In this document: positions 10,245 to 20,870 of the stretch, in pieces | Layout of the letters: every line of letters starts with the position of its first letter | Position numbering within the stretch: position 1 is the first letter of the stretch | Assembly: GCF_050947875.1 (NCBI RefSeq) | Contig: NC_134570.1 | Coordinates: 239,622,584-239,686,583, forward strand | Direction of reading: 5' to 3' | Length of the DNA: 64,000 bases | Source: Dermacentor variabilis | Taxonomy: Eukaryota > Arthropoda > Arachnida > Ixodida > Ixodidae | The notes under the pieces: model-generated | Told to the model about the DNA's origin: nothing | The model's database searches: none | The model's input: only the letters and a program-made list of their open reading frames with translations | Made by a program: the position numbers and the translations under genes

Positions 10245-12030
10245 ATACGAACAAGAATTCACAGTAGCGGAACTCCAAGCAGCATTCTTTACTAACAAAT
10301 TACCGCCTAATATCTTTACTGCCGTTCTTTAGTAAAGGGATTGGAAAGTTGACTGTTACTCGATTAACCAATTACCTAAGTAAATTTAATGTTCTTTCCA
10401 ATTCTCAGTATGGTTTTCGTCCTGGCTATTCTACCGACCTTGCTCTTATCTCCCTAACGGATCTTAAAGGAAGCTATTGATGAAGGGTATTTTGCTGGTT
10501 AAGTTTTTATTGATGTTACGAAAGCTTTTAACACTATTAACGGTCACTTTTGCCTTAAAAGTTGGAAGCTAGAGACGTAACTGGGCCAGCACTAATGGTA
10601 CAACGAACCTATCTGCAGGATAGACATAACATAGTTAAAATTTCGAGTGTTTTTGCGAAGCTAACATTACTAACCTAGGGGCACTGCAGGGCTCTATTCT
10701 CGGGCCTTTATTATTTTTATTTTGTATTAACGATCTGCCTGACTGTCTAACGTCCTCACACTGTATTGGTCGCCGACGACACAACCATTATTACCTACGA
10801 TAGAAATATCTCGTCCTTGCTTACTAAACTGAATAGTGACCTAACTAAGGTTACAAACTGGTACTTCAATAATAATATTGTTATTAATCCCTCGAAAACC
10901 AAGTTTGTTGTATTTAATTCGCCCCAAAAGCCATCTTGTTCAGTTTTATTGCTGAATCTTGGTTCGTATTTTTAGTTCCTTCTAGCACTCATTGCTCATT
11001 CTTAGGGGTAGAACTAGACTCTAACCTCAAGTTTCATTATCATATGTCTCGAATATTAAAAAGAAAGTTGCTTACGGCATTCGGTTACTCATCAGAGCCC
11101 GTCAATTTTTTAACCGTGCTGCACTTGTCTCGATATATTACGCTTTTATACACTCACAACTACGTGTTAATATGTTGGGAAAATACACATAATACTCACC
11201 TCAGTTCACTTCAAACTTTGCAAAACCAAGCAATTGGAATAGTCACCTCTAGTCCCTGTAATACCAGCGCTGTCCTATTACTACACTCTAATAACATTCT
11301 GTCTGTCAAAGAAACTGTGTTGTATAATTTGGGTATATTTATTTTCAAGTTATTGAATAATCAAGTGCCTGAAAGTATAATTCCTAAAACATGCCCGATA
11401 AACGCTAATGTCACTAGATTTCCTTTAAACCGTATTCTCATTTTAATTCAGGTGCGCACCAACTATGGCAAACAATCAGTTAATTTTTCAGCTTTTTCAT
11501 TTTGGAATTCTATACCGCTTTGCGTCAGGGCTTCGCGTTGAACATCTATATTTAAAGAACATCTGAAGAATTTTCTTCTAACAAAAAATATTAAACCTTA
11601 ACTTTTTTCTTTTTTTTTCACCCTTATTACTTCAAATATCCCGCTGTTCTGGAACCTTTATTATTTTATGAATGGTCATGTATATTTTGAAGCTTTGTTG
11701 TTTCTATTGCATGTTTGGGTAAAATTTTTGTCTGGTACTGTCAATTTCGTTTAGTTAATTTAGTTCTACTGCATTTGCTCCTTGCGATTGTGTAATTTCC
11801 TTCGTTAGATTTATTGTAACTGCTAATATTGTTTTGCATTGTCCATTACTTACTTTCTTCCATGTTTCCTCATATATAATTTTGATGTGGTGCTCCTCGT
11901 TGCTTTAGAAAATGCATATTTATAGATAACAGGAGGTCCTGATACAGTCATTGACTATGGGACCTCCTCCTGCATATTATTGGTTTTATAACCGGCAATC
12001 TATAATGAATAAATCCATTTCAACTTCAAT
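10245..12030 (+). pseudogene. Decayed LINE, RT domain and 3' UTR
   Basis: The plus strand reads, in broken frames, YGFRPGYSTDLAL near 10410, FIDVTKAFNTI near 10510, LQGSILGPLLFLFCINDLPD near 10685-10745, DDTTIIT at 10780, SNLKFHYHMSRI at 11020-11060, YTHNYVLICWEN near 11150 and LQTLQNQAIGIVTS near 11215. It ends with an open C-terminal region to 11541. The 3' UTR contains a GGAGGTCC...GGACCTCC pair (11930-11975) and closes with AATGAATAAATCC near 12010. The YADD motif is preserved only as ..DDT. Many stops show age. Confidence 0.75.
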
Positions 12031-12049
12031 TAAACATATAGAAGGATCG

Positions 12050-12210
12050 TGCTTGGCCTAGGAGGAATACACGATGTCGTCAATCATCCTCCCAGACAAC
12101 ACTCCTATTGTAAGCCTGGAACTCTTTAGCAAAATTTGTACCTCTGGACAGTTGCCTGAGCGGTGGAATACAGTAGTAATTGTTCCCATTCTGAAGTAAG
12201 GCATAAACTA
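12050..12210 (+). pseudogene. Short LINE fragment (pre-RT segment)
   Basis: A plus-strand frame near 12125-12195 reads LFSKICTSGQLPERWNTVVI, the conserved segment before the RT fingers (LxxWxxAxVIPIxK), followed at once by a stop. It is too short to classify and seems to be a remnant of a LINE different from the neighbours. Confidence 0.5.
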
Positions 12211-12766
12211 AACCTGCCATCTAGCCACCAACCAGTAGATATACAAGCTGTGTCTGCAAACTCCCGAATGGACGTTTGACTCTTTTCAGCTCTTTAAGGG
12301 TTTACTTGCAGAAGATACGGAAAATAAGTCCAGCTCTACCAAAGATGCTTGGCCTGATAATAGAGTCCTGTAGATAACTCTGGCTTGTCCATTGCATTGG
12401 TTTTCTGGGAAGCAACACTACATAGTGTGTGGCATCCAGCAGAGATACATTCTTTCAGTGGAGGTTCATTGTTGCACCAGATATGCTCAACTTCGAAATG
12501 ACAGCCCCCGCGGGAAGCGTCGGTTATGGACCACGTGGCGTTGATGCAAAAAGAAAAAAAACAGAATTGCTGTACCTTCGTCCTCCAGTGGAAACAATTT
12601 CAACCTGGCGTCAACTGGCTATGTTCAAGCATGGGTTTTCTCTCTCGGCTCTGATGTCAGTAAAGATCACAGTGTGGATCACATAAACTGCGCACATATA
12701 TGATCAAAACTTGACACCACAATTCGTTGTGCACCGCTTCAGTTACCTTTTATTGGGTCTCCTCAA
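12211..12766. other. Unassigned stretch
   Basis: Contains a short frame (12429-12686) with no motif I recognise. It might hold the degraded N-terminal part of the piggyBac gene that starts to be recognisable at 12767, but I cannot show that. Confidence 0.3.
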
Positions 12767-13575
12767 ATGAGCCTCCGACTAGATTATGGAGTTGGCGTGC
12801 TGGAGTGGTTACTTCAATTCTTTGACAATGATCTCATAGACTTCATTGTTCGCGAGACTAATCACATTGCGGCGCAGTTTTTCTGTGTACACCCTTGCAT
12901 GGCTTGTCTAGGAAGAGCTTGGAAGCTGGTCGGCAGCAAAGAAATGCTGGTTTTTCTTGCACTTGCCATTTTACAAGGCGTCCTGCATATATTGAGACAC
13001 TGGACAACAAGCACCTAAATCTACAAGTTGGAAAGTTGTGGCCTGTCTTGTCCAGACTTGTGGACAAGTTTCAGGCACTCTATTATGCAAGAACGAGGCG
13101 TGTCAGTCATTGAAAGCCTTCGTTTCAAAGGAAGACTATTTTGGAAGCAGTACACGTCCCTGAAACACATTAGTTCTGGCATAACATTTTTCATCTAGCG
13201 GCTACATGTGCAATATTTTGTGCACGGCAAAAAATTCCATCTGCAGAATGGAGAAAAAGCCATGGGAACTCGCTTGGTCATGTCACCGCTCGGTTTGCTG
13301 CTTGGAAAAGACTATTCTGTTACAGTGGACTAAACAATGCAACTGTATGCTGCACACAAATGAAACAAGAAACATAGAACTATTGCACGAGAAGACAACA
13401 AGAAATACTGACTGCATCAGGCAAAGCGTTCAGCCATGTCCCACTAGTTCTTGCACGTATACAGAATATTTCTGTGGGCTACAAACACTCTACTCGTCAA
13501 TGGGATGCACAGCACACGTGTTTGACAGTTGCGTGCAAATTTGGCCTGCAAAACAAAAGGACACTTCAAAGATGT
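12767..13575 (+). pseudogene. Degenerate piggyBac-type transposase
   Basis: The frame at 12767-13018 reads LQFFDNDLIDFIVRETNHIA and GSKEMLVFLALAILQGV. These match the start of the piggyBac DDE domain (FFDxxLIxxIVxxTNxYA, then a hydrophobic helix after W+P). After a frameshift, 13020-13170 reads KLWPVLSRLVDKFQA and SVIESLRFKGRLFWKQYTSLK, the conserved block with the second part of the catalytic core; the usual DEs there is changed to IES. Around 13250-13330 another frame gives GTRLVMSPLGLLLGKDYSVTVD, the G..VV.L......YxDNFYT region, with the DN pair replaced. Multiple frameshifts and lost catalytic acids make it inactive. Confidence 0.65.
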
Positions 13576-13589
13576 GTTAGAAATGAAAT

Positions 13590-14732
13590 GTGTTATACTT
13601 GGCCTTTAGTAGCCACAAAGATATCATAGACTTCATTACACCAGTTCCAGGGATTAGTGATCATGAAGTAGTTGCAGGCACTATTCGTTGCAGAAAAATA
13701 GGGTTTACCAAAATGCGTCCGAGAAAGGTATTTTTTTATGAAAGGGGTAATTGCAAGGCTATCTCTAATTAATTAAACAATTTTCTGCCTATATTTGCGC
13801 ATTACAGTTCATTTAGTAGCATCGACAGTCTGTGGGTCGTATTCCGGGATAAACTGCTTTCATTGACCTCAGATTTTGTTCCGTCTAAAGTGGTTTCGAC
13901 TAAGCGCCGCAAAGATAAACCTTGGGCTAATAAGGATTTACGTTCCTCAATTCAGAAAAAATCCAGAACTTGCAAAATTTATTGCAAAACAAAAAACCCA
14001 AGCATGTACAAAAAGCTAAGGGATATCACCACAAAGCTTATAAGCGAATTGAAGGTTGCGAAGAATGCATATCTACAAGCCTGAGCAGATAAACTAAAAA
14101 CGAACCCCAAAGAGGTCTGGCGGTATATGAAGAGCAACAAGAAGGATGACACTGGTATTCCGGCCATCGCAAATGATGGTAACCTAATTAAAGAAGACAA
14201 AAGAAAAGCAGAAGTTTTTGGCAAGTATTTTCATTAAGTTTTACAAAGCCATGTAGCATTGCTATTTCTTACACACCGACACGATTACCGGAAATGGAAA
14301 ACATTGCCGTGAGCAGGGAAGGAGTGGAGGCTTTGTTTAAGCTAAACCTGCATTCAGCTCATGGACCCGATGGAATTTCTAATCATGTTTTGAAACACTG
14401 TTCGAGACAGATAGCGCCTTTCTTAGTAATATTATTCAACAAGTCACTAGATAATCAAAAGCTGCCTGAAGATTGGAAGACAGCCAACGCGACTCCGATA
14501 TTTAAAGAGGGTGATCGTACATACGTAGGCAATTAGAGGCCGATATCTTTAACTTCCGTTTGCTGTAAGACTCTCGAACATGACCTGTACTCAATCTAAT
14601 GAAGCATTTTCAAGCAAATAACTTTTGCACCTCGGCTCAGCATGGGTTCCGCTCTGATTTTTCGTGCGTAACATAACTAGCCGAATTCACTCACGACATT
14701 GCACTCGGCCTCGACCATTGTGAACAAAAGAA
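13590..14732 (+). pseudogene. LINE A, piece 1: end of endonuclease and start of RT
   Basis: 5'-truncated inside the APE endonuclease: DFITPVPGISDHEVVAG (13630-13675) is the catalytic SDH motif. A lysine-rich linker follows (13863-14084). The RT N-terminus with AHGPDGISNHVLKHC and LPEDWKTANATPIFKEGD is at 14294-14536, and a RPISLTS block at about 14540. The frame then runs QHGF...EFTHDIALGLDHCEQ until 14732, where LINE B starts. The protein continues at 26527 and then at 36901. Stops and frameshifts are moderate. Confidence 0.85.
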
Positions 14733-14790
14733 TGGGCTAGGCTGCAGCGGCACCGGCACCATGTTTAATCGCTGCTTGTTCTTCATGCAG
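14733..14790 (+). repeat. LINE B leader copy L1
   Basis: 58 nt identical to 15078-15135. Begins TGGGCTAGGCTGCAGCGG, contains an ATG at 14761 and ends TTCATGCAG. Its first base corresponds to +3 of the predicted start site upstream of L2, so the genomic copy starts at, or within two bases of, an RNA 5' end. Confidence 0.95.
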
Positions 14791-15044
14791 TTCTTCGGCT
14801 TCCTTGCTGTACCCCCTGTTTGCGGCGTCACATGGCTTGGAACTGCTTCGTCTGACTTGACTCCCTTTGCGGTCGAGCACGTGGACGTCATCGAGTGCTT
14901 GCCCAGGAACTGCTCTATTGCAGCCATATGCGATTACCTCGGCGTGTCCCACTTGAAGCTACAGCATGCCAGTCACCCCGGTGTCCTGTCCTTTGATCAG
15001 CCAATCATCGACAACTCTCGGTCTGTGACGTCAGCAGCCAGCGG

Positions 15045-15078
15045 TATAAATGTCCAGCGCGTGGATCGACTCTTCAGT
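15045..15078 (+). promoter_or_regulatory. LINE B internal TATA box and initiator
   Basis: TATAAAT at 15045-15051 is followed by the arthropod-type initiator TTCAGT (A at 15076), 31 bp from the first T of the TATA box to the A, the canonical distance. Transcription from here would start the RNA at leader copy L2. The same arrangement and the same 31-bp spacing occur in LINE C. Confidence 0.75.
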
Positions 15079-15135
15079 GGGCTAGGCTGCAGCGGCACCG
15101 GCACCATGTTTAATCGCTGCTTGTTCTTCATGCAG
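15078..15135 (+). repeat. LINE B leader copy L2
   Basis: Exact copy of L1, 345 bp downstream (115 codons, so the frame is kept). L2 carries an ATG at 15106 and ends CATGCAG; it is followed by GTATGT. From the predicted initiator A to the CAG end the leader is 60 nt, the same length as in LINE C. Confidence 0.95.
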
Positions 15136-15252
15136 GTATGTTACTATTCTGATGCCGAGTGTATCCGATCTGATGATCGCTTTCTGCTGCTGCTCCCTTG
15201 CCCACAACGTCTTGTATCCTGCTGCTCACATGCATTGTATTGCGCAAGTTGT

Positions 15253-15294
15253 CTCCTCTTAAGCGGAGATGTGGAAATCAACCCTGGCCCGGGC
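15253..15294 (+). other. 2A-type ribosome-skipping motif in LINE B ORF1
   Basis: Codons read LLLSGDVEINPGP/G, an exact fit to the 2A core D-x-E-x-N-P-G-P (15268-15291) with the usual small/hydrophobic residues upstream. In known 2A sequences the ribosome fails to form the Gly-Pro bond, releasing the upstream peptide and continuing. Here it would separate the hydrophobic N-terminal leader from the RNA-binding part. Such motifs are established in some CR1/L2-type and trypanosome non-LTR elements. Confidence 0.85.
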
Positions 15295-16148
15295 CCTCGG
15301 TCTAAGTCTAGGCGTGAATCCGGTTCCGCTCTCGATGAGAATGACGATGCTCGCCCCTCCTTTGATAGCCATAACAAAAACGACCCTTCGGTATCCGAAA
15401 TGTTCTCTAAATTATTAGAGGGGCAGACTCAGTTGGCACGAGATGTTGCGGAAATTAAGTCATTTCAACAGTCAGTCGCGCGTCGCTTTGATGTTTTACA
15501 GTCACGTGTTCATGCACTAGAATCCACTCCTATGTTTAAGACTCTAGTTTACTGTGTGATTTACGTACTGAAATAAGTGCCTTGACTACTAAGGTAACGG
15601 ACTTGGTCTTAAAAAATGACAGTCTTGAAAATCATTCTCGTAGAAACAATCTCATAATACACGGTATTTCTGAAGCAATGAATGACAACGCTACCACCCT
15701 GATGACTGCAGATTCATCTGTATTTACTGAGCACCTGAAGACTAGCTGCCCTCATATTGAGCGCTGCCACAGGCTCGGTAGAGCACGCACTGGTTACATT
15801 CGTCCCGTCATTCTAAAACTTTCTAACTTCAGCGACAGAACCGAGGTTCCTAGGAACGTCTCAAAACTCAAGGGCTAAAATTTCGTCATTAAAGAATATT
15901 TCTCTTCTAGGGTTCGGTTAATTCGGAAAAAAATCTGGGACGCATCAGCTTCTTTTCGGGACAGCGGTTCTGTTGTGAAGTTGAGATGTGATCATGCTTT
16001 CATTAACAAGGTTCGTTATAACTGGGATGACAGTTCAAACTCATTAGTAATGGCACCCGCTCAACGTGTTTCTTCTGAGTCTGGCCATTTGACTTCCGTT
16101 CCATCCACTGCCTGAATTCATCCTGGTCGTTTTGAGAACCTTGTTGTC

Positions 16149-17620
16149 TTGAATATAAACGCTCGTAGTATTGTTAAAAAATTTCCTGATTTATTGTCCC
16201 TTATATCTATTCATTGCCCCCATGTTATCGGCATCACAGAGACTTGGCTGCACAATGGTATTTACGAATCTGAGTTTACTCCGCCCGGTTTTGTTGCCGA
16301 GCGCTTAGACAGGATTAGCGGTGCTGGTGGTGGCGTGACACTGCTTATCCGGTCGGATCTACGATTCTCAGTCTTGCCTTCTCCTCCAGAAACAGAATCC
16401 GTGTGGTGTAAAACTTACCTTCATTATCGGTGTATTGTGATTACTGTCATATATCGTCCCCCCGGCTCTACTCTTGATGTTCGTCATGCTGTTGCAAATT
16501 TCATGAGCGAGATCAACATTGCTTCGTCGAGTTTTATCTGTATGGGTGACTTCAACGCCCCTGGAATCCACTGGCCATCATTGTCTGCAGTCGATCACGA
16601 CACAGCTATTTGTAAAGAACTAATCAACATTTCCTTGTCCTTTGGTCTCACCCAGGTTGTTCTTAGTGCAACCAGATTAAATTCCGTCCTTGACTTAGTT
16701 TTTTTAAGCGCTAACCTAGCCGAACGTGACTTTTCTTCCGAGGCAATTGATGGTATTCAGACCATAAAGGCGTTTTAGTGTCACTCTCTTGTCCAATTTC
16801 TAAATCCCCCTACACGTTTACTAGTTTCCCTGATTTCACTCGTGCGGACGACAACTCCATTACTGATGCCTTATCTCATCATTTCGATACGTTTAGTGCA
16901 CTTACAGACAACCATGACGTCAACTGCCTTGCTAATTACTTGGAACGTCTTGTCAAGTCATGTATCGAACGTTTTCTGCCCATTAAAGCTAAGAAAAAAA
17001 TTCTAACATTCCGTGGATGACTTGTGATATCTTGCATTTGTCCCGTCGCGTTCGAAGGTTAAGGCGTTACAGAAGAGGCACTGGTCCCATGGCGTTGGAT
17101 AGATTTGTTAAGGCAAAGAAAGAACTGAATCTTAAGTTGCAAAATGCCAAGAATTTCTTTTTTCGCGTTTGCCTGCACAATTTGTTAAGAACTAACCCAC
17201 GAAAATTTTGGTCTTCTATTTTACCTCGCGATGCTTTATCCACTTCTTTCAGAACAGATAATGACGTCACCAACGACCCGGCGGTGATATCCCATGCATT
17301 CAACAAGTATTTCCAATCCGTGTTTGTTTCCGATAACAACTTTATCCCGACGCTTACCAATATAGTTTCTTCTGAAGGAATCAGTGATGTTGAGATAAAC
17401 TGCGAAGGCATCCTCAACCTTATATTAAACCTCGATGTTAAGAAATGCACCGGTTCGGACGGGATACACAACGCGTTCCTTGTTCGTTATTCGTTGTGGT
17501 CATCAAAATATGTCAGTCATATTCAGAAAGTCCTTATCATCCTATACTGTACCTTCTTCATGGAAGTTAGCCAAAGTGCTCCCTCTTTATAAATCTGGAG
17601 ATAAGCAGTTTTTGTTATAG
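16149..17620 (+). pseudogene. LINE B ORF2 first part: APE endonuclease and RT N-terminus
   Basis: The frame at 16149 begins MNINARSIVKKFPDLL (substrate Asn), then VIGITETWLHNG (catalytic Glu), ICMGDFNAPGIHW (Asp/Asn pair) and ATRLNSVLDLVFLS. After a frameshift near 16760 the SDH-like block is degraded to a KGV-type reading and the linker continues at 16778-17020. The frame then shifts to 17017-17592 with a long linker, and FLV and SWKLAK blocks of the RT N-terminus are split over two frames. The active site of the endonuclease is otherwise readable. RT catalytic blocks lie in the later pieces. Confidence 0.85.
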
Positions 17621-17677
17621 TCTGTAGCAGTGATAAGCTACAGACCAATTTCACTGACGTCACAGTCATGCATGCAA

Positions 17678-17752
17678 GGGAAGCGGTGGCGTAGAGGTAG
17701 AACACCCGCCTCGCGTGCAAGGGGTCCATGGTTCGAATCGCGGTGCCGGCAG
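17678..17752 (+). promoter_or_regulatory. tRNA-like head with pol III A and B boxes on the RTE element
   Basis: TGGCGTAGAGG (17687-17697) fits an A box and GGTTCGAATCG (17730-17740) a B box, with tRNA-like spacing, followed by CGGTGCCGGCA. A tRNA-derived start is normal for SINEs but unusual for an RTE LINE. It may be an internal promoter, or an adaptor captured from a SINE. Confidence 0.75.
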
Positions 17753-18027
17753 TTTTCCGCCGGATTAAAAAAAATCCGCGTGTTGATAAAATTGCACAAA
17801 CAGGTATGGCCTGATCCCGGTGACCAGAACCGGTAACGCACTCCCTCACCAGAGCAGAATTGGCCACCCTGGTGCAGTACTTGGCCACAACCTCCTATAT
17901 GAACACAACAAACCCCGGCCCTCAGTCCCCAGCAGCTGCGAAGCAACTGACCACGGCGGCGGTCAGACCTGCGACGCAGCAGAGGGTGCTAAGAATCACT
18001 GGCTGCGGACAGGCCGCCATTGGAATA

Positions 18028-20740
18028 TGAACCTGGCAACGCTTAACGCTAGAACGTTATCTAGTGAGGCGAGTCTAGCAGTGCTATTGGAGGAATTAGA
18101 GGGCAGTAAATGGGATATAATACGGCTCAGTGAAGTTAGGAGGCCGAAAGAAGCCTATACAGTGCTAAAAAGCGAGCACTTCCTGTACTACCGGGGCTTA
18201 GCGGAAACAAGAGAAGTAGGAGTCTGATTCCTGATTAATAAGAATATAGCTGGTAACATACAGGAATTCTATAGCATTAACGAGAGGGTGGCAGGTCTTG
18301 TTGTGAAACTTAATAAGAGGTACAAAATGAAGATTGTACAGGTCTACGCCCCTACATCCAGTCATGATGACCAGGAAGTCGAAAGCTTCTATGAAGACGT
18401 GGAATCGGCGATGGGTAGAGTGAAAACTAAATACACTATCCTAATGGGCGACTTTAATGCCAAGGTAGGCAAGAAGCAGGCTGGAGACAAGGCAGTGGGG
18501 AAATTTGGCATAGGCACTAGGAATAGCAGGGGAGAGTTATTAGTAGAGTTTTCGGAACAGAACAATATGAGGATAATGAATACCTTCTTCAGCAAGCGGG
18601 ACAGCCGAAAGTGGACCTGGAGGAGCCCGAACGGCGAGACTAGAAATGAAATAGACCTCATACTCTGCGCTAACCCTGGCATCATACAAGATGTGGACGT
18701 GCTCGGCAAGGTGCGCTGCAGTGACCACAGGATGGTAAGAACTCGAATTAGCCTAGACCTGAGGAGGGAACGGAAGAAACTGGTACATAAGAAGCCGATT
18801 AATGAGTTAGCGGTAAGAGGGAAAATCGAGGAATTCCAGATCAAGCTACAGAACAGGTATTCGGCTTTAATTCCGGAAGAGGACCTTAGTGTTGAAGCAA
18901 TGAACGACGATCTTGTGGGCATCATTAAGGAGTGTGCAATGGAAGTCGGTGGTAACTCCGTTAGGCAGGATACCAGGAAACTATCGCAGGAGACGAAAGA
19001 TCTGATCGAGAAACGCCAATGTATGAAAGCATCTAACCCTACAGCTAGAATAGAACTGGCAGAACTTTCGAAGTTAATCAACAAGCGTAAGACAGCTGAC
19101 ATAAGGAAGTATAATATGGATAGAATTGAACATGCTCTCAGGAACGGAGGAAGCCTAAAAACAGTGAAGAAGAAACTAGGAATTGGCAAGAATCAGATGT
19201 ATGCGTTAAGAGACAAAGCCGGCAATATCATTACTAATATGGATGAGATAGTTCAAGTGACTGAGGATTTCTATAGAGATTTATACAGTACCAGTGGCAC
19301 CCTGGACGATAATGGAAGAGAAATTAGTCCAGAGGAATTCGAAATCCCAATGGTAACGCCGGAAGAAGTAAAGAAAGCCTTGGGAGATATGCAAAAGGGG
19401 AAGGCAGCTGGGGAGGATCAGGTAGCAACAGATTTGTTGAAGGATGGTGGACAGATTGTTCTAGAGAAACTGGCTACCCTGTATACGCAATTCCTCATGA
19501 CCTCGAGCGTACCGGAATCTTGGAAGAACGCTAACATAATCCTAATCCATAAGAAAGGGGACGCCAAAGACTTGAAAAATTATAGACCGATCAGCTTACT
19601 ATCTGTTGCCTACAAACTATTTACTAAGGTAATCGCAAATAGAATCAGGAACACCTTAGACTTCTGTCGAGCAAAGGACCAGGCAGGATTCCGTAAAGGC
19701 TACTCAACAATAGATCATATTCACACTATCAATCGGGTGATGTAGAAATGTGCGGAATATAACCAACCCTTATATATAGCTTTCATTGATAACGAGAAAG
19801 CGTTTGATTCTGTCGAAACTTCAGCAGTCATAGAGGCATTACGGAATCAGGATGTAGACGAGCCGTATGTAAAAATACTGAAAGATATCTATAGCGGCTC
19901 CACAGCCACTGTAGTCCTCCATAAAGCAAGCAACAAAATCCCAATAAAGAAAGGCGTCAGGCAGGGAGATACGATATTTCCAATGCTATTCACAGCGTGT
20001 TTACAGGAGGTATTCAGAGACCTGGATTGGGAAGAATGGGGATAAAAGTTAATGGAGAATACCTAAGTAACTTGCGATTCGCTGATGATATTGCCTTGCT
20101 TAGTAACTGAGGGGACCAATTGCAATGCATGCTCACTGACCTGGAGAGGCAAAGCAGAAGAGTGGGTCTAAAAATTAATCTGCAGAAAACTAAAGTAATG
20201 CTTAACAGTCTCGGAAGAGAACAGCAATTCACAATAGGCAGCGAGGCACTGGAAGTCGTAAGGGAATACATCTACTTAGGGCAGGTAGTGACGGCGGATC
20301 CGGATCATGAGACGGAAATAATCAGAAGAATAAGAATGGGCTGGGGTGCGTTTGGCAGGCATTCTCAGATCATGAACAGCAGGTTGCCATTATCCCTCAA
20401 GAGAAAAGTATATAATAGCTGTGTCTTACCAGTACTCACCTACGGGGCAGAAACCTGGAGGCTTACGAAAAGGGTTCTACTCAAATTGAGGACGGCGCAA
20501 CGAGCTATGGAATAAAGAATGATAGGTGTAACTTTAAGGGATAAGAAAAGAGCAGATTGGGTGAGGGAACAAACCCGAGTTAATGACATCTTAGTTGAAA
20601 TCAAGAAAAAGAAATGGGCATGGGCAGGACATGTAATGAGGAGGGAAGATAACCGATGGTCATTAAGGGTTACGGACTGGATCCCAAGGAAAGGGAAGCG
20701 TAGCAGGGAGCGGCAGAAAGTTAGGTAGGCGGATGAGATT
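18028..20740 (+). pseudogene. RTE endonuclease / reverse transcriptase, few disablements
   Basis: From 18028 the frame reads MNLATLNARTLSSE and IIRLSEVRRPKE (catalytic Glu). A stop at 18225 interrupts it. The long frame 18288-19745 continues with VQVYAPTSSHDDQEVESFYED, MGDFNAKVGKK, DLILCANPG and RCSDHRMVRTR (endonuclease Asp/Asn and SDH). RT blocks follow: GEDQVATDLLK, WKNANIILIHKKGD, NYRPISLLSVAYKLFTKV and DQAGFRKGYSTIDHI. A stop at 19743 is followed by AFIDNEKAFDSVE, KKGVRQGDTIFPMLF, RFADDIALLS (catalytic FADD) and, at 20120-20515, LGQVVTADPDHETEI with SRLPLSLKRKVYNSC. The C-terminus (20519-20728) has AWAGHVMRREDNRW. Endonuclease and RT catalytic residues are all present; only stops and a shift near 20030 break it. 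Confidence 0.9.
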
Positions 20741-20870
20741 AAGAAGTTTGCAGGCATGGCATGGCCACAATTAGTACATGACCGGGGTTGTTGGAGAAGT
20801 ATGGGAGAGGCCTTTGCCCTGCAGTGGGCGTAACCAGGCTGATGATGATGATGATGATGACAGTCATGCA

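Larger units (their letters stand above)
14761..15880 (+). pseudogene. LINE B ORF1: 2A-led, coiled-coil and RRM-like RNA-binding protein
   Basis: One frame is open from 14761 to 15576 through both leader copies, so translation could begin at 14761 or 15106. After L2 comes a segment SDDRFLLLLPCPQ and a Cys/Leu-rich hydrophobic stretch. Next is SGDVEINPGP (2A-type motif, core 15268-15291), then a charged linker and a helical segment (MFSKLLEGQTQLARDVAEI) likely to form a coiled coil. A frameshift near 15575 moves the rest to another frame: ENHSRRNNLIIHGI and RCHRLGRARTG, the L1-ORF1-like RRM signature, ending near 15878. Expected role: binding the element's RNA. Confidence 0.8.
14733..17672 (+). 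mobile_element. LINE B, piece 1: 5' leader, ORF1, endonuclease, start of RT
   Basis: Inserted into LINE A. It contains a duplicated 5' leader with an internal promoter, ORF1 (14761-15880) with a 2A motif, an APE endonuclease (16149-16790) and the RT N-terminus (17017-17640, with KKCTGSDGIHNAFL and SWKLAKVLPLYKSGDK). It is interrupted after 17672 by the RTE element and continues at 20871. The (AAAT)n tail and the ORF1 type suggest the CR1/L2 side of the Jockey superfamily; the clade is not certain. A handful of frameshifts, so relatively young. Confidence 0.85.
17673..20859 (+). mobile_element. Full-length RTE-clade LINE with tRNA-like 5' head
   Basis: Bounded by an 11-bp TSD ACAGTCATGCA (17662-17672 and 20860-20870) inside the RT gene of LINE B. 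The 5' end is tRNA-like (next feature). A 5' UTR-like region with GGTAACGCACTCCCTCACC follows, then an APE endonuclease plus RT protein. The 3' end reads CCTGCAGTGGGCGTAACC followed by (GAT)n, the short 3' UTR and microsatellite tail typical of RTE elements. The coding region has only about five stops or frameshifts, so this is one of the youngest insertions here. Confidence 0.9.

Noticed and set aside
17678..17752. Functional tRNA gene
   Set aside because: A and B boxes are present, but the acceptor and anticodon stems do not pair convincingly, and it lies inside the TSD-bounded RTE element.
18389..19189. 266-codon minus frame
   Set aside because: Antisense shadow of the RTE endonuclease/RT gene.
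20840..20860. CTGATGA word as a hammerhead ribozyme core
   Set aside because: It is the (GAT)n tail of the RTE element and no GAAA partner or stems are present.
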